A stretch of 64,000 bases of DNA from Rubrivivax sp. (GCA_016790225.1 JAEUOZ010000019.1:1-64000), one strand, 5' to 3'; shown: positions 8,956 to 17,102, numbered from the stretch's first letter. The notes: generated by a model not told the origin, from the letters alone. A program made the numbers and translations.

Positions 8956-9468
8956 TCAGCAGCGAGGATAGCCCAGCAGCGGCCGGTCCGGCCCGCAGAT
9001 TCGGGCGCGGCCCATGGGCGTGACGACCACCCGCAGCTGATCGTCGTGGTGGCTCTGCACGGTCAGCATCAGCGGCTGGCTGCGGGCATCGGCGCTCGGC
9101 GCGAACGTCAGCTGCATCGGTTCCTTGATCTGCACGCTGGAGCCTGCCGGCGCGACCACGCGTGTGCGCTGGCAGGCCTGGGCCGTGCCGCAGCCGCAGC
9201 CTGGGGCGTCGCTGAGGGCCCAGCACCACTGCGCACCGGGCTGGATGTCCATGTGCAGCAGGCGTCCGCGCTGCGCCGCGTCGTGGCGAGCATCCGCGAT
9301 GTCGAAGGCCAGGCGCTCGGCCACGGCCTGCAGCTTCCACTGCGTCATGCGGCGGCCGAACTCCGGCACCGCCAGCGAAGCCAGGATGGCCAGGATGGCC
9401 AGCGCCACCATGATCTCGATCAGCGTCAGGCCGCGCAGTGCGCTGCGGGCGATGCGGGCAGGGCTCAT
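8956..9468 (-). CDS. Type IV pilin-like protein of the GspH/FimT class
   Basis: Probable minor pilin or pseudopilin. A short basic leader ends in Gly and is followed by LTLIEIMVALAILAILASL, the class III prepilin signal: cleavage after Gly, Glu at mature position 5, then a hydrophobic helix. The rest has the GspH/FimT pattern (QWKLQAVAERLAFDIADARH; several Cys, possibly one disulfide). The length is 170 aa from the ATG at 9468, which overlaps the upstream gene's stop (TGATG); a GTG three bases earlier is possible. It belongs to pilus or type II secretion systems, none of whose other parts occur here. Confidence 0.85.
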   Translation of the reverse strand: MSPARIARSALRGLTLIEIMVALAILAILASLAVPEFGRRMTQWKLQAVAERLAFDIADARHDAAQRGRLLHMDIQPGAQWCWALSDAPGCGCGTAQACQRTRVVAPAGSSVQIKEPMQLTFAPSADARSQPLMLTVQSHHDDQLRVVVTPMGRARICGPDRPLLGYPRC

Positions 9469-9869
9469 CACCGGTTCCAGCAGTGGTCGCTGGGCCCCTG
9501 GCTGGCCTGGCCGTCGGAGACGCTCAGCGTCAGCTCATGGCAGCCGCCGTTCTGCGGCGTCTCCCGCGTGATGCGGGCCCGGGCGATGTAGCCTTGCGCA
9601 TGGGCGCTGGCCAGGCTCAATTCGATGTGAGGCGTGATCTCCCCCAGCGGCCCCAGGGCCTCCAGCCGCAGCGCATAGCTGCCGTGGTGGGCACGAAACT
9701 GTTCCTGGGCCAGCTGCAGCCGGGTCAGCCGGTTCATGGCCTCGGCGCGACGCGCCTTGGCCAGCTGGCCCTGGTAGGAGGGCAGGGCCATCGAGGCCAC
9801 CACGCTCAGGATCGCCAAGCCCACGGTCAGCTCGATCAGGCTCAGGCCGCGAGCGGCTCCGCGGGGCAT
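9468..9869 (-). CDS. PilE-like type IV pilin / minor pilin
   Basis: Pilin-like protein of 133 aa. Leader MPRGAARG is followed by LSLIELTVGLAILSVVASMA, giving prepilin peptidase cleavage after Gly8 and Glu5 of the mature protein. Then comes a PilE-like helix (YQGQLAKARRAEAMNRLTRL) and a short C-terminal domain with a possible Cys pair (CHELTL and HCWNR). Ten bases after ycgR and overlapping the next pilin gene by one base, so cotranscribed with the fliD/S/T-ycgR group. PilE-like minor pilins normally lie with pilV/W/X/Y1; here only two are present. Confidence 0.84.
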   Translation of the reverse strand: MPRGAARGLSLIELTVGLAILSVVASMALPSYQGQLAKARRAEAMNRLTRLQLAQEQFRAHHGSYALRLEALGPLGEITPHIELSLASAHAQGYIARARITRETPQNGGCHELTLSVSDGQASQGPSDHCWNR

Positions 9870-9879
9870 GGCATCAGGC

Positions 9880-10641
9880 TCAGAAGCTCAGCGTCAGCAG
9901 GCGGCGCCGCTTCTGCGTCTGATCGATGTAGCGCTGCAGGGAGCGCTGCGCCGAGCCGTCCATCTGCACCCACTCGCAACCCAGCCGGTGCGCGCCGTTC
10001 GTGCCTTGGGAGGCGACGTGGTGCACCAGCATGCCGGCATCGAAGCGGGTATCCGGGTCCAGGTCGACATGCACCCGCTGTAGCCGCGTGCCGGCCTGCA
10101 GCAGCGGCACATCGGCCGGCAGCAGCAGGGCGCAGCCGCCGATGCTCACGTCCAGGATGCGCAGGGCCAGCGCCATGTCCGGGATCGCCGGGTGGCGCAG
10201 GCCGACGCTCAGGCCGTGCCGGTCTGCGGTCTTGACGCGGTAGCTGCCGCGACGCTGGAAGCGGTACATCGCCTGCGGCATGGCACCCTGCAGCGCACAG
10301 GACTGAGCGCCGCGCACGAACACCAGGCGCTGCAGATCGAACTGCAGCTTGACGTTGTCCAGGTAGGCCACGGCGGTGACCTCGTTGCCCTCCACCAGCC
10401 TGGCCGGCTGCAGGTGCTGATCGTCCGCGCTGAAGCTCAGGCGCCCGCCGGCCGAATCGAAGGACCACAGGACGGTCGTGTAGCTGGTGCCATCCGCGCC
10501 GTTCAGGATCACCGGAACGCCGGAGTCGCGCAGCTCGCGCAGCAGGGCGGCCATGTCGCTGCTGCTGGTGACGCGAAAGCCGGCAAAGCTGTCGGTTCCG
10601 CCTGATTTGTCCAGGGCGGCGGGTCGGGTGTCGAGAGACAT
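9880..10641 (-). CDS. ycgR: Flagellar brake protein YcgR (PilZ domain, c-di-GMP binding)
   Basis: Binds cyclic di-GMP and slows the flagellar motor by acting on MotA/FliG. The 253-aa protein has the YcgR N-terminal domain (about 20-125) and a C-terminal PilZ domain starting at RFQRRGSYRVK (about 146-156), which matches the RxxxR c-di-GMP loop. The second PilZ signature is DVSIGGCALLLPAD, matching D/NxSxxG. Its location among late flagellar genes fits the role and links the motor to the several c-di-GMP-type proteins further along the window. It ends 10 bases before the pilin-like gene. Confidence 0.93.
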   Translation of the reverse strand: MSLDTRPAALDKSGGTDSFAGFRVTSSSDMAALLRELRDSGVPVILNGADGTSYTTVLWSFDSAGGRLSFSADDQHLQPARLVEGNEVTAVAYLDNVKLQFDLQRLVFVRGAQSCALQGAMPQAMYRFQRRGSYRVKTADRHGLSVGLRHPAIPDMALALRILDVSIGGCALLLPADVPLLQAGTRLQRVHVDLDPDTRFDAGMLVHHVASQGTNGAHRLGCEWVQMDGSAQRSLQRYIDQTQKRRRLLTLSF

Positions 10642-10667
10642 CGCGAAGTCCTTGCGGCGCAGGGCCG

Positions 10668-11006
10668 TCAGTGCAGGATGCGCGGCTTGCCGGCCATCAT
10701 GCGTTCCAGCTCCGGCAGCCAGGGTTCGGTGAGGTTGCGCAGCTCGCCTTCGTTGACGACGATGCGCTGCAGGATGCGTGACTTGGCGCGCGCGGTTTCG
10801 GCGTCCAGGGGCTTGGCCTGAGAGGCTTCCTTGAGCTGGCTGATGAGCAGCACGCAGGCGCCTTCGAGCTTGACCACCTGGTCCCAGTCGCCCAGCCGCG
10901 CGGCGGCCAGCATGTCGGCGCTCGCCTGCTCGATGGCCTTGTAGTAGGAGAGCAGTTCGCCCTGCAGGGGCTGGGTCTCGGCGCCGGGGAGGATGGAGTC
11001 GGTCAT
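10668..11006 (-). CDS. fliT: Flagellar chaperone FliT
   Basis: Small helical chaperone for the filament cap FliD; in enterics it also antagonises FlhDC. From the ATG at 11006 the protein is 112 aa, all predicted helix: YYKAIEQASADMLAAARLGD then a charged middle and a C-terminal tail ending PELERMMAGKPRILH. GTG at 11024 in the same frame would add six residues by overlapping fliS; I prefer the ATG, which starts five bases after the fliS stop. The family is poorly conserved, so position directly after fliD-fliS is important evidence. Confidence 0.85.
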   Translation of the reverse strand: MTDSILPGAETQPLQGELLSYYKAIEQASADMLAAARLGDWDQVVKLEGACVLLISQLKEASQAKPLDAETARAKSRILQRIVVNEGELRNLTEPWLPELERMMAGKPRILH

Positions 11007-11010
11007 GGTC

Positions 11011-11451
11011 TCAGGCTCCGGCACGTTGGGGGGCGTTCTGGGTCTGGGGCCGGATGCTGGCCCAGGCCTGCGCCAGCGGCTGGATCAGCTCTGCGCATTC
11101 GTCCAGCGCGGCTTCGTCGCCGCTGAGGTTGGCGCGCGTGAGCCGCATGGTCACGTAGGCGTAGAGGTCGTGCAGGTCACGCGCCAGCGGGCCGCCCTGG
11201 CGCAGATCGAGCGCCGCGCGCAGGCCTTCGTCGATGATGCTGACGGCCTTGCCGAGGGCGCGGCCCTTGGCGGCCAGGTCGCCGTTGCGCATCGCGCCGC
11301 GCGCCTGGGCCAGCGCTTCGAAGAATCCATCGAAGAGCATGACGACCAGCTGGTGGGGATCGGCCTGTGCGGCACGCACGTCGATGGCGGTGCGCTGGTA
11401 GGCATGGACCGGGGCACTGCGGCCGGCGGCGTACGGGGAACTGAAGAACAT
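11011..11451 (-). CDS. fliS: Flagellin export chaperone FliS
   Basis: Cytoplasmic chaperone that binds the C-terminus of flagellin and prevents polymerisation before export. The 146-aa helical-bundle protein has the hallmarks of FliS: an N-terminal Tyr-containing segment (HAYQRTAIDVRAAQADPHQL), then VVMLFDGFFEALAQAR and DLYAYVTMRLTRAN. Length is near the usual 125-145 aa. It lies 140 bases downstream of fliD; that spacer holds a candidate sigma-28 promoter, so fliST may be transcribed both with fliD and separately. Confidence 0.96.
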   Translation of the reverse strand: MFFSSPYAAGRSAPVHAYQRTAIDVRAAQADPHQLVVMLFDGFFEALAQARGAMRNGDLAAKGRALGKAVSIIDEGLRAALDLRQGGPLARDLHDLYAYVTMRLTRANLSGDEAALDECAELIQPLAQAWASIRPQTQNAPQRAGA

Positions 11452-11499
11452 CGTCGGAGCCTTCGTACAAATCTGCCAGCAGTCACTGGCTTGACTTGT

Positions 11500-11526
11500 T
11501 TTCGACGGTGCCGCGAGCCTTCTTTA
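11500..11526 (-). promoter_or_regulatory. Candidate sigma-28 promoter for fliS-fliT
   Basis: On the minus strand CCTAAAG (TAAA at 11526-11523), 17 bases, then TCGAAA (11505-11500) preceded by G. The -35 heptamer and the spacing are identical to the sites upstream of fliC and flgM; the -10 matches CCGATA at four of six positions. It lies about 50 bases before the fliS ATG. Confidence 0.5.
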
Positions 11527-11591
11527 GGTGGAATTGCCGGGCTGCAGGGGCTCAGGAGATCGTGCGTGCGCCGTTGCGCAACTTGGCACGC

Positions 11592-13067
11592 TCAGCCGGC
11601 CGAGGCCTTGTTGAAATTCTGGAAGGCCGTGATCTGCTGCGACACATAGCTGCTGAGCGCATTGGCGCGGCTCATGGTCGTGTCCAGCGAGGTGTACTGG
11701 GCGCGCAAGCGCTTCTCGATCGCGGCCACGCGGTCTTCCAGGCGCTCCTGCTGCTTCTGGTTGGAATCCAGCCGCGACTGCAGCGCCTTGGTCTTGCCCG
11801 GCAGCGTGCCGCCGCTGTCCAGCATGCCGTCGGCCCAGGCCTTGAACTTGACCATGCTGCCCGTCAGCATGGGCTGGCCGCTGACTTCGCGGCTGAGCGC
11901 AGAGGCCAGCTCCGGCAGGTTCTTCAGAGCCGAATCCAGCCGCGCGCTGTTGATCTGCAGCGTGCCGTCCTTCTGCAGTTCCACGCCCAGGCTGGACAGG
12001 TTGGTCATCGTCGGCGCGGCATGGCTGGAGCTGCCGACCATGGTGCGCATCTGGTTGGCCAGGCCCAGCACGCTGCTGTCGCCCTGGAACAGGCCGGCCT
12101 GCTGCGTGGCGGGGTCGTACCGTGTCTGGGACGCAAGAAACTTGGCCAGCGCGTTGTAGGCCGCCACGAAGCGCGAGATCTGCTGCTTGACGGCGTCGGT
12201 GTTGGCGCCGACGGTGAGCGTCACGTTGCTGGCCGGCGCCTTGCGGGCCGTCAGCGTGAGGCCCTCGATCGCGCCTTCAAAGGTATCGGTGGCCGAGCGC
12301 ACCTCGACGCCGTTGATGCTCATCACGGCATCGGCCGCGGCCATGGTGCGTGTGGTGCGTGTCGTGCCCGCGGCCGGGTCGAAGGCCAGCCGGGAAAGCC
12401 CGCTGCCATCGACGTGCTGGGTGTCGACATCGTTGGCCGTCAGCCGAAAGCCGTTGTCGGCGCCCGTGGCCGTGGAGCGCAGCGTCAGCCGCACGCCGGT
12501 GGTGTCGCTGATGATGGCCGCATTGACGCCGGCATTCAGTGCATTGATCTTGTCGCGCACGTTCGCCAGCGTATCGGTGGCCGAGACCACGATGTCCACC
12601 GCCGGGCTGCCCGCCTTGGGCGTGAATTGGCTCATGTCCGCATTCCAGCGGCCCAGGTTCAGCGTGAGCGTCCCTTCGCCCGCCAGACTGGCGGCCGAGA
12701 GGTAGTCGGCCGCGGCGCTGGCGGTGGTCTGCGTGGCTGCCAGCGAGGTGGTGGAGATCGAGTAGGTGCCGGCCACCGGCGTGCCGCCGCTGGTCGTGAC
12801 GGCGCCCAGGCTGGCGGCGTCGCTGGAAATCGCGCTGATTGCCGTGAAGGTGTCGGCATCCGCCAGCACGCCGGCAGTATCCCTGACGGCCGAAGTCAGG
12901 CTCTGCAGCTGGCCCAGGCCGGAGATCTGCGTCTGCAGACGGTTGGCATTGGTCTGCAAAGAGGTGATGGGACGCCGCTCCAGCGTCACCAGCTGCTTGA
13001 CGATCGAATTGACGTCAAGCCCGCTGCCGACGCCGGGGGAAGAGAGGCCGGAGCTGGTGGTAGTCAT
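11592..13067 (-). CDS. fliD: Flagellar filament cap protein FliD (HAP2)
   Basis: Pentameric cap at the filament tip that folds incoming flagellin. The 491-aa protein begins with a short Thr/Ser-rich stretch and GVGSGLDVNSIVKQLV (about 11-26), a highly conserved FliD N-terminus. The N-terminal domain contains LQTQISGLGQLQSLTSAV. The C-terminal coiled-coil region (RLEDRVAAIEKRLRAQYTSL near 445-464) and the ending AFQNFNKA match the family. It lies 70 bases after flagellin, with a hairpin in the spacer, and before fliS and fliT. Confidence 0.96.
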   Translation of the reverse strand: MTTTSSGLSSPGVGSGLDVNSIVKQLVTLERRPITSLQTNANRLQTQISGLGQLQSLTSAVRDTAGVLADADTFTAISAISSDAASLGAVTTSGGTPVAGTYSISTTSLAATQTTASAAADYLSAASLAGEGTLTLNLGRWNADMSQFTPKAGSPAVDIVVSATDTLANVRDKINALNAGVNAAIISDTTGVRLTLRSTATGADNGFRLTANDVDTQHVDGSGLSRLAFDPAAGTTRTTRTMAAADAVMSINGVEVRSATDTFEGAIEGLTLTARKAPASNVTLTVGANTDAVKQQISRFVAAYNALAKFLASQTRYDPATQQAGLFQGDSSVLGLANQMRTMVGSSSHAAPTMTNLSSLGVELQKDGTLQINSARLDSALKNLPELASALSREVSGQPMLTGSMVKFKAWADGMLDSGGTLPGKTKALQSRLDSNQKQQERLEDRVAAIEKRLRAQYTSLDTTMSRANALSSYVSQQITAFQNFNKASAG

Positions 13068-13074
13068 GTGTCAA

Positions 13075-13114
13075 CGCCCTGCGGATGACCGATACCTCGG
13101 TCATCGACAGGGCG
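13075..13114 (-). terminator. Long hairpin between flagellin and fliD
   Basis: CGCCCTG, 2-base bulge, GATGACCGA, 4-base loop, TCGGTCATC, 2-base bulge, CAGGGCG: two perfect stem segments (7 and 9 bp) forming one extended hairpin that ends just before the fliD start codon. It lies 24 bases after the flagellin stop codon. There is no T-run, so it may act as a partial terminator or stabilise the flagellin message while letting some transcription through to fliD. Confidence 0.6.
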
Positions 13115-13137
13115 CCTCAGGACTTGAGCGCGGTTAC

Positions 13138-14586
13138 TCAGCGTTGCAGCAACTGCAGCACCTGCTGCGGCAGCTGGTTGGCCTGCGCCACCATCGCATT
13201 GGCGGCCTGTTGCAGCACCTGGGCGCGCGACATCGCGGCGGTTTCCTTGGCGAAGTCGGCATCCAGGATGCGGCTGCGCGAAGCCGAGAGGTTCTCGCTC
13301 GTGGTCTCGAGGTTGGAGATCGTCGCCTGGAAGCGGTTCTGTACCGCACCCAGATCGGCGCGCCCGCCGTTGACCTGGGAGAGTGCGCTGTCGATCACGC
13401 TCAGCGCATTGCTGGCGCCGGTGAAGGAGGAGATGTCGATGGCGGCAACGGCTGCAAAGGAGCTGTTGTTGACGCCGGCCGCGCCGAAGACCGTGGCGTC
13501 TGCGCCCGCGGTCGAGATCGCGCCCTTGCTGCTGACCAGCTCGATCGTGCCGGTCTTCACGGCGGCGACGGTGCCGCCTTCCGTGAGTGTCGTGCCGCCG
13601 AAGACGATGGAGTCGTTGCCCGCGGTCGCGTTGGCAAAGGCGCCCAGCGCGATGTTGCGGCCGTCGGTGGTGGTCAGCGTGATGTCGTTCTTGGCGTTGG
13701 GGCTGGTGAAGGTGGCCGTGACGCCGGTGGTCGCCGCCACACCGTTGATGGCCGACACCAGATTGCTCAGGTCATTGCGGTCCGCCACCGTGGCGGCGAC
13801 GTTCTGGCCGTTGAGCGTGAAGCTCACATTGCCGGCGGCCGACAGCAGGCTCAGGTTGGTGCTGTTGGTGGCGGTGGCCGTCACGCCCAGGCCCGAGGTT
13901 CCGGTGTTGATGGCTGCCGCGATCGCATCGGCCCCGGCGTTGGCGGCGTAGGAGATCGGGCTGGTGGACAAGCCGCCGGTGGTGATCACCAGATCCGTCT
14001 CGGCGGCGATGCCGTTGGTGGCGCCGGCCACCACGTTGCCGGTGACCGTGCCATCGGCCACCAGCGTGTGCTTGCCCAGCGAGGCGGCGCGTGCATCGGT
14101 GATGCCGGCGACCGTGATCACCTGGCCGGAGTTGGCGCCGACCTGGAAGGTCTGCGCGCTGAAGGAACCATCCAGCAGCTTGATGCCGTTGAATTCGGTC
14201 TGCGTGCCCACGCGCTGGATTTCGGCGATCAGGGCCGAGACCTCCGACTGCAGCGCCGCGCGGTCGCTGGCGCTGTTGGTGGCATTGGCCGATTGCACGG
14301 CCAGCTCGCGGATGCGCTGCAGGTTGTTGGCGGCCGAGCCCAGCGCGCCTTCAGCGGTCTGCGCCAGCGAGATGGCGTCATTGGCATTGCGAGCAGCCTG
14401 GTTGATGCCGCGGATCTGCGTCGTCATGCGTTCGCTGATGGCCAGGCCGGCCGCATCGTCCTTGGCGCTGTTGATGCGCAGACCGGACGACAGGCGATTG
14501 ATCGCCGTGGAAAGGTCACCTTGGACCCGGCTGGCATTGCGTTGCGCTGTCAGCGTCGAGACGTTGGTGTTGATGATCTGCGCCAT
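13138..14586 (-). CDS. fliC: Flagellin FliC (downstream copy)
   Basis: Filament subunit of 482 aa. The N-terminal D0/D1 helices are canonical (MAQIINTNVSTLTAQRNASR, then INRLSSGLRINSAKDDAAG), as is the C-terminal helix (ILDADFAKETAAMSRAQVLQ and ending QQVLQLLQR). The middle (about 175-390) is Gly/Ala/Thr/Ser-rich surface domain. It is a tandem paralogue of the gene at 14895-16346, similar along its whole length including the middle. Unlike that copy it has no obvious sigma-28 site in the 308 bases upstream. The terminator after the upstream copy would limit read-through, so it may be less expressed or use a promoter I cannot see. Confidence 0.96.
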   Translation of the reverse strand: MAQIINTNVSTLTAQRNASRVQGDLSTAINRLSSGLRINSAKDDAAGLAISERMTTQIRGINQAARNANDAISLAQTAEGALGSAANNLQRIRELAVQSANATNSASDRAALQSEVSALIAEIQRVGTQTEFNGIKLLDGSFSAQTFQVGANSGQVITVAGITDARAASLGKHTLVADGTVTGNVVAGATNGIAAETDLVITTGGLSTSPISYAANAGADAIAAAINTGTSGLGVTATATNSTNLSLLSAAGNVSFTLNGQNVAATVADRNDLSNLVSAINGVAATTGVTATFTSPNAKNDITLTTTDGRNIALGAFANATAGNDSIVFGGTTLTEGGTVAAVKTGTIELVSSKGAISTAGADATVFGAAGVNNSSFAAVAAIDISSFTGASNALSVIDSALSQVNGGRADLGAVQNRFQATISNLETTSENLSASRSRILDADFAKETAAMSRAQVLQQAANAMVAQANQLPQQVLQLLQR

Positions 14587-14894
14587 GTGAGCACTCCAGA
14601 GTTGCGGTCGGGTTCCGGCTCCAAGTGCCGGCCATCGCGGGCCGTTCCTGATCTCGAGGTGGAGGCCGACCTTCGCGTCTGATGCATTCTTCGGCCAACG
14701 GCGAGGCGCCCATCCAGCGAAATGAGGCTCAGGTCAAGTGCAGATCGAAATGGAAGAAGGGCGTCACCGCGCAAACAGTGACGCCCTTCACGACACCGGC
14801 CGCGCGAGGCGGCCGACTTCCTGGTTCGGCCGCTCAAGGCGGCCGGTGAGTTCTGCCTGAGCCGTCTGGCGCGGCCCAGGCTGCCGATCGGCGA
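14587..14894 (-). other. Intergenic region between the two flagellin genes
   Basis: A 308-base stretch without a gene. Next to the upstream flagellin's stop it holds a perfect 12-bp terminator-like hairpin (14756-14789). The remaining 170 bases up to the downstream flagellin should contain its promoter and leader. The best sigma-28-like -10 on the minus strand is GCCGAAGA near 14688-14695, but no TAAA or TCAA stands at the right distance. Nothing else is recognisable. Confidence 0.6.
14756..14789 (-). terminator. Terminator after the upstream flagellin gene
   Basis: Perfect 12-bp inverted repeat GAAGGGCGTCAC / GTGACGCCCTTC with a 10-base loop, about 105 bases after the stop of the flagellin gene at 14895-16346. 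On the minus strand the right arm runs into a pyrimidine-rich stretch (TTCTTCC), a weak T-rich tail. The strong stem makes it a likely terminator or mRNA-stabilising end for the abundant flagellin transcript. Confidence 0.7.
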
Positions 14895-16346
14895 TCAGCG
14901 CAGCAGCGCCAGCACCTGTTGCGGCATCTGGTTGGCCTGCGCCACCATCGCATTGGCCGCCTGCTGCAGCACCTGGGCACGCGACAGTGCAGCGGTTTCC
15001 TTGGCGAAATCGGCATCCAGGATGCGGCTGCGCGAAGCCGAGAGGTTCTCCGTGAACACTTCCAGGTTGGCGATCGTCGCCTGGAAGCGGTTCTGCACGG
15101 CACCCAGATCGGCGCGGCCGCTGTTGACCTGGCTCAGCGCCGAGTCGATCACGTTCAGCGCGTTGGTGGCACCGGTGACGGTCGAGATGTCCACCGCGGC
15201 GATGGCCGAGAACGAGCTGTTGGAGACCGCGGCCGTGAAGACCGTCGTATCGGCACCGGCCGTCGAGATCGCGCCCTTGGTGCTGTTCAGGGCGATCGTG
15301 CCGGTCTTGATGCCGGCCACCGTGCCGCCTTCGGTCAGCGTCGTGCCGCCGAAGCTCACGGTCTGGTTGCCGGCCGTGCTGTTGGCGAAGGCACCCAGGC
15401 CGATGTTGCGGCCATCCGTCGTGGTGAGCGTGATGCTGTTCTTGGCCGAAGTCGAGGTGAAGGTCGCCGTCACGCCCGAGGTGGCCGCCACACCGTTGAT
15501 GGCCGAGACCAGGTTGCTCAGGTCGTTCTGGTCCGCGATGACGGCCGAGACGTTCTGGCCGTTGAGCGTGAAGCTCACGGTGCCGGCTGCGGACAGGGCC
15601 GAGATGGTCGTGCTGTTGGAGGCCGTGGCCGTGATGCCGATGCTGGAGGCCGCGTTGTTGATGGCCGTGGCGATGGCATCCGCGCCGGAGCTGATGGCAT
15701 ACGAGATCGCGCTGGTGGATCCGCCCTGGGCGGTGGTGAGCACCAGGTCGGTTTCCGCCGCGATGCCGTTGACCGTGGCGCTGGCGGCGGTCACGGTGTT
15801 CATGATCGTGCCGGTGGTGTTCAGCACATGGCTGCCCAGCGAGGACGCGCGGGCATCGGTGATGCTGGCCACGCTGATGGTCTGGCCGCTGTTGGCGCCG
15901 ACCTGGAAGGCCTGCGACGTGAAGGAACCGTCCAGCAGGCGGATGCCGTTGAAATCGGTCTGCTGGCCCACACGCTGGATTTCAGCGATGCGCGCAGCGG
16001 CTTCCGCCTGCAGCGCGGCGCGGTCGCTGGCGCTGTTGGTGGCGTTGGCCGCCTGCACCGCCAGTTCGCGGATGCGCTGCAGGTTGTCCGAGGTCGAGCC
16101 GAGCGCGCCTTCGGCCGTCTGCGTCAGGGAGATCGCGTCGTTGGCATTGCGGGCTGCCACCGTCAGGCCGCGGATCTGCGTGCCGAAACGCTCGCTGATG
16201 GCCAGGCCGGCAGCGTCGTCGCGGGCGCTGTTGATGCGCAGGCCCGAGGACAGGCGGTTGATCGCGGTGGACAGATCGTTCTGCACCTTGTTCGAGTTGC
16301 GTTGGGCAGTCAGCGTCGAGATGTTGCTGTTGATGACTTGGGGCAT
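14895..16346 (-). CDS. fliC: Flagellin FliC (upstream copy, sigma-28 promoter present)
   Basis: Filament subunit of 483 aa with conserved flagellin ends: MPQVINSNISTLTAQRNSNK and INRLSSGLRINSARDDAAG at the N-terminus, SRAQVLQQAANAMVAQANQ and QVLALLR at the C-terminus. The start is the ATG at 16346, seven bases after GGAG; a GTG at 16352 would add two residues. Its own sigma-28 promoter lies about 120 bases upstream and a strong hairpin follows the gene, so it looks like a monocistronic, highly expressed major flagellin. The second copy downstream differs mainly by scattered substitutions and small indels. Confidence 0.97.
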   Translation of the reverse strand: MPQVINSNISTLTAQRNSNKVQNDLSTAINRLSSGLRINSARDDAAGLAISERFGTQIRGLTVAARNANDAISLTQTAEGALGSTSDNLQRIRELAVQAANATNSASDRAALQAEAAARIAEIQRVGQQTDFNGIRLLDGSFTSQAFQVGANSGQTISVASITDARASSLGSHVLNTTGTIMNTVTAASATVNGIAAETDLVLTTAQGGSTSAISYAISSGADAIATAINNAASSIGITATASNSTTISALSAAGTVSFTLNGQNVSAVIADQNDLSNLVSAINGVAATSGVTATFTSTSAKNSITLTTTDGRNIGLGAFANSTAGNQTVSFGGTTLTEGGTVAGIKTGTIALNSTKGAISTAGADTTVFTAAVSNSSFSAIAAVDISTVTGATNALNVIDSALSQVNSGRADLGAVQNRFQATIANLEVFTENLSASRSRILDADFAKETAALSRAQVLQQAANAMVAQANQMPQQVLALLR

Positions 16347-16727
16347 GGCCACTCTCCGATTCAGGTTGTGCTACCCGGCCTGGGAAACATGGTTGGGGCC
16401 GGACCTGTCCACGGTTGACACCCCGAGGACCCCGGGACACTTTCCTGTGCACCCGATGGACCAGATATCGGAGGCCATTTGGGCGGGCTTTAGGGTTCTT
16501 TTGAGACATCCGCCGCAGGCTTCCTCGGGCAGGGCCTGCGGCCGGTGCTGCGGCCTGTAGGAATTTGTCCGACACGCGGCATGGATGCGTGCCGACTCAA
16601 GCCGTGGATGCGTCCTGATGTCGGCCGAAACGGGGGGTGCCTACAGTCCATCTCACACGATGACGCGCACCCAACCAGACGCCAGTCGCCCTGTCAACCT
16701 GAACCGCCAACCGACCGGAGCCCGAAC
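16347..16727. other. Divergent regulatory region between flagellin and flhD
   Basis: A 381-base gene-free stretch. The left part is the flagellin leader plus its sigma-28 promoter on the minus strand (16466-16492). The right part should hold the flhDC promoter, where environmental control of the whole regulon normally acts. Visible there are a direct repeat TGGATGCGT at 16582-16590 and 16605-16613 (starts 23 bases apart), CCTACAGT near 16639-16646 as a possible -10 element, and GGAG at 16717-16720 as the flhD ribosome binding site. No open reading frame with coding character is present. Confidence 0.65.
16466..16492 (-). promoter_or_regulatory. Sigma-28 (FliA) promoter for flagellin
   Basis: Minus strand: CCTAAAG with TAAA at 16492-16489, a 17-base gap, then CCGATA at 16471-16466. 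This matches the enteric FliA consensus TAAA...GCCGATAA except for one extra spacer base, and is the same spacing as the flgM site. It lies about 120 bases before the flagellin ATG. Confidence 0.8.
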
Positions 16728-17051
16728 ATGAATGCCGACCAGATCCTGGCTGAAATCCGCGAAGCCAACCTGTCGTACCTGATGCTGGCCCAGAGCCTGA
16801 TTCGCACCGACCGCGAGCAGGCCCTGTTCCGCCTGGGCGTGAGCGAAGAGACCGCTTCGCTGATCTCCTCCCTGACGCCGGCGCAGATGATGAAGATCGC
16901 GGGCGGCAACACCCTGCTGTGCCGCTTCCGCATGGACGACGAACTGGTGTGGAGCCTGCTGACCAGCCATGGCAAGGGCGCCGCCAATGAATCCGTCAAC
17001 CGCCTGCACGCCAGCATCCTGATGGCCGGCCGCCACCAGGAAGCCGCCTGA
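16728..17051 (+). CDS. flhD: Flagellar transcriptional regulator FlhD
   Basis: One half of the FlhD4C2 master activator that, with sigma-70, turns on hook-basal-body genes and fliA. The 107-aa protein starts MNADQILAEIREANLSYLML and contains LAQSLIRTDREQALFRLGVS and LTPAQMMKIAG, all typical of betaproteobacterial FlhD. GGAG lies 7 bases upstream of the ATG at 16728. It stands first in the two-gene flhDC operon, divergent from flagellin. The start matches the family's conserved N-terminus. Confidence 0.97.
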   Translation: MNADQILAEIREANLSYLMLAQSLIRTDREQALFRLGVSEETASLISSLTPAQMMKIAGGNTLLCRFRMDDELVWSLLTSHGKGAANESVNRLHASILMAGRHQEAA

Positions 17052-17102
17052 AACCCCCGGCAAGCCGGACGCAAGACGCATCCTGACTCCACAGAGGCAC
17101 CC

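Noticed and set aside
14684..14698. Sigma-54-like or sigma-28-like element upstream of the downstream flagellin
   Set aside because: TTGGCCGAAGAATGC has a 9-base GG-GC gap, and as a sigma-28 -10 (GCCGAAGA) it has no TAAA or TCAA at the right distance.
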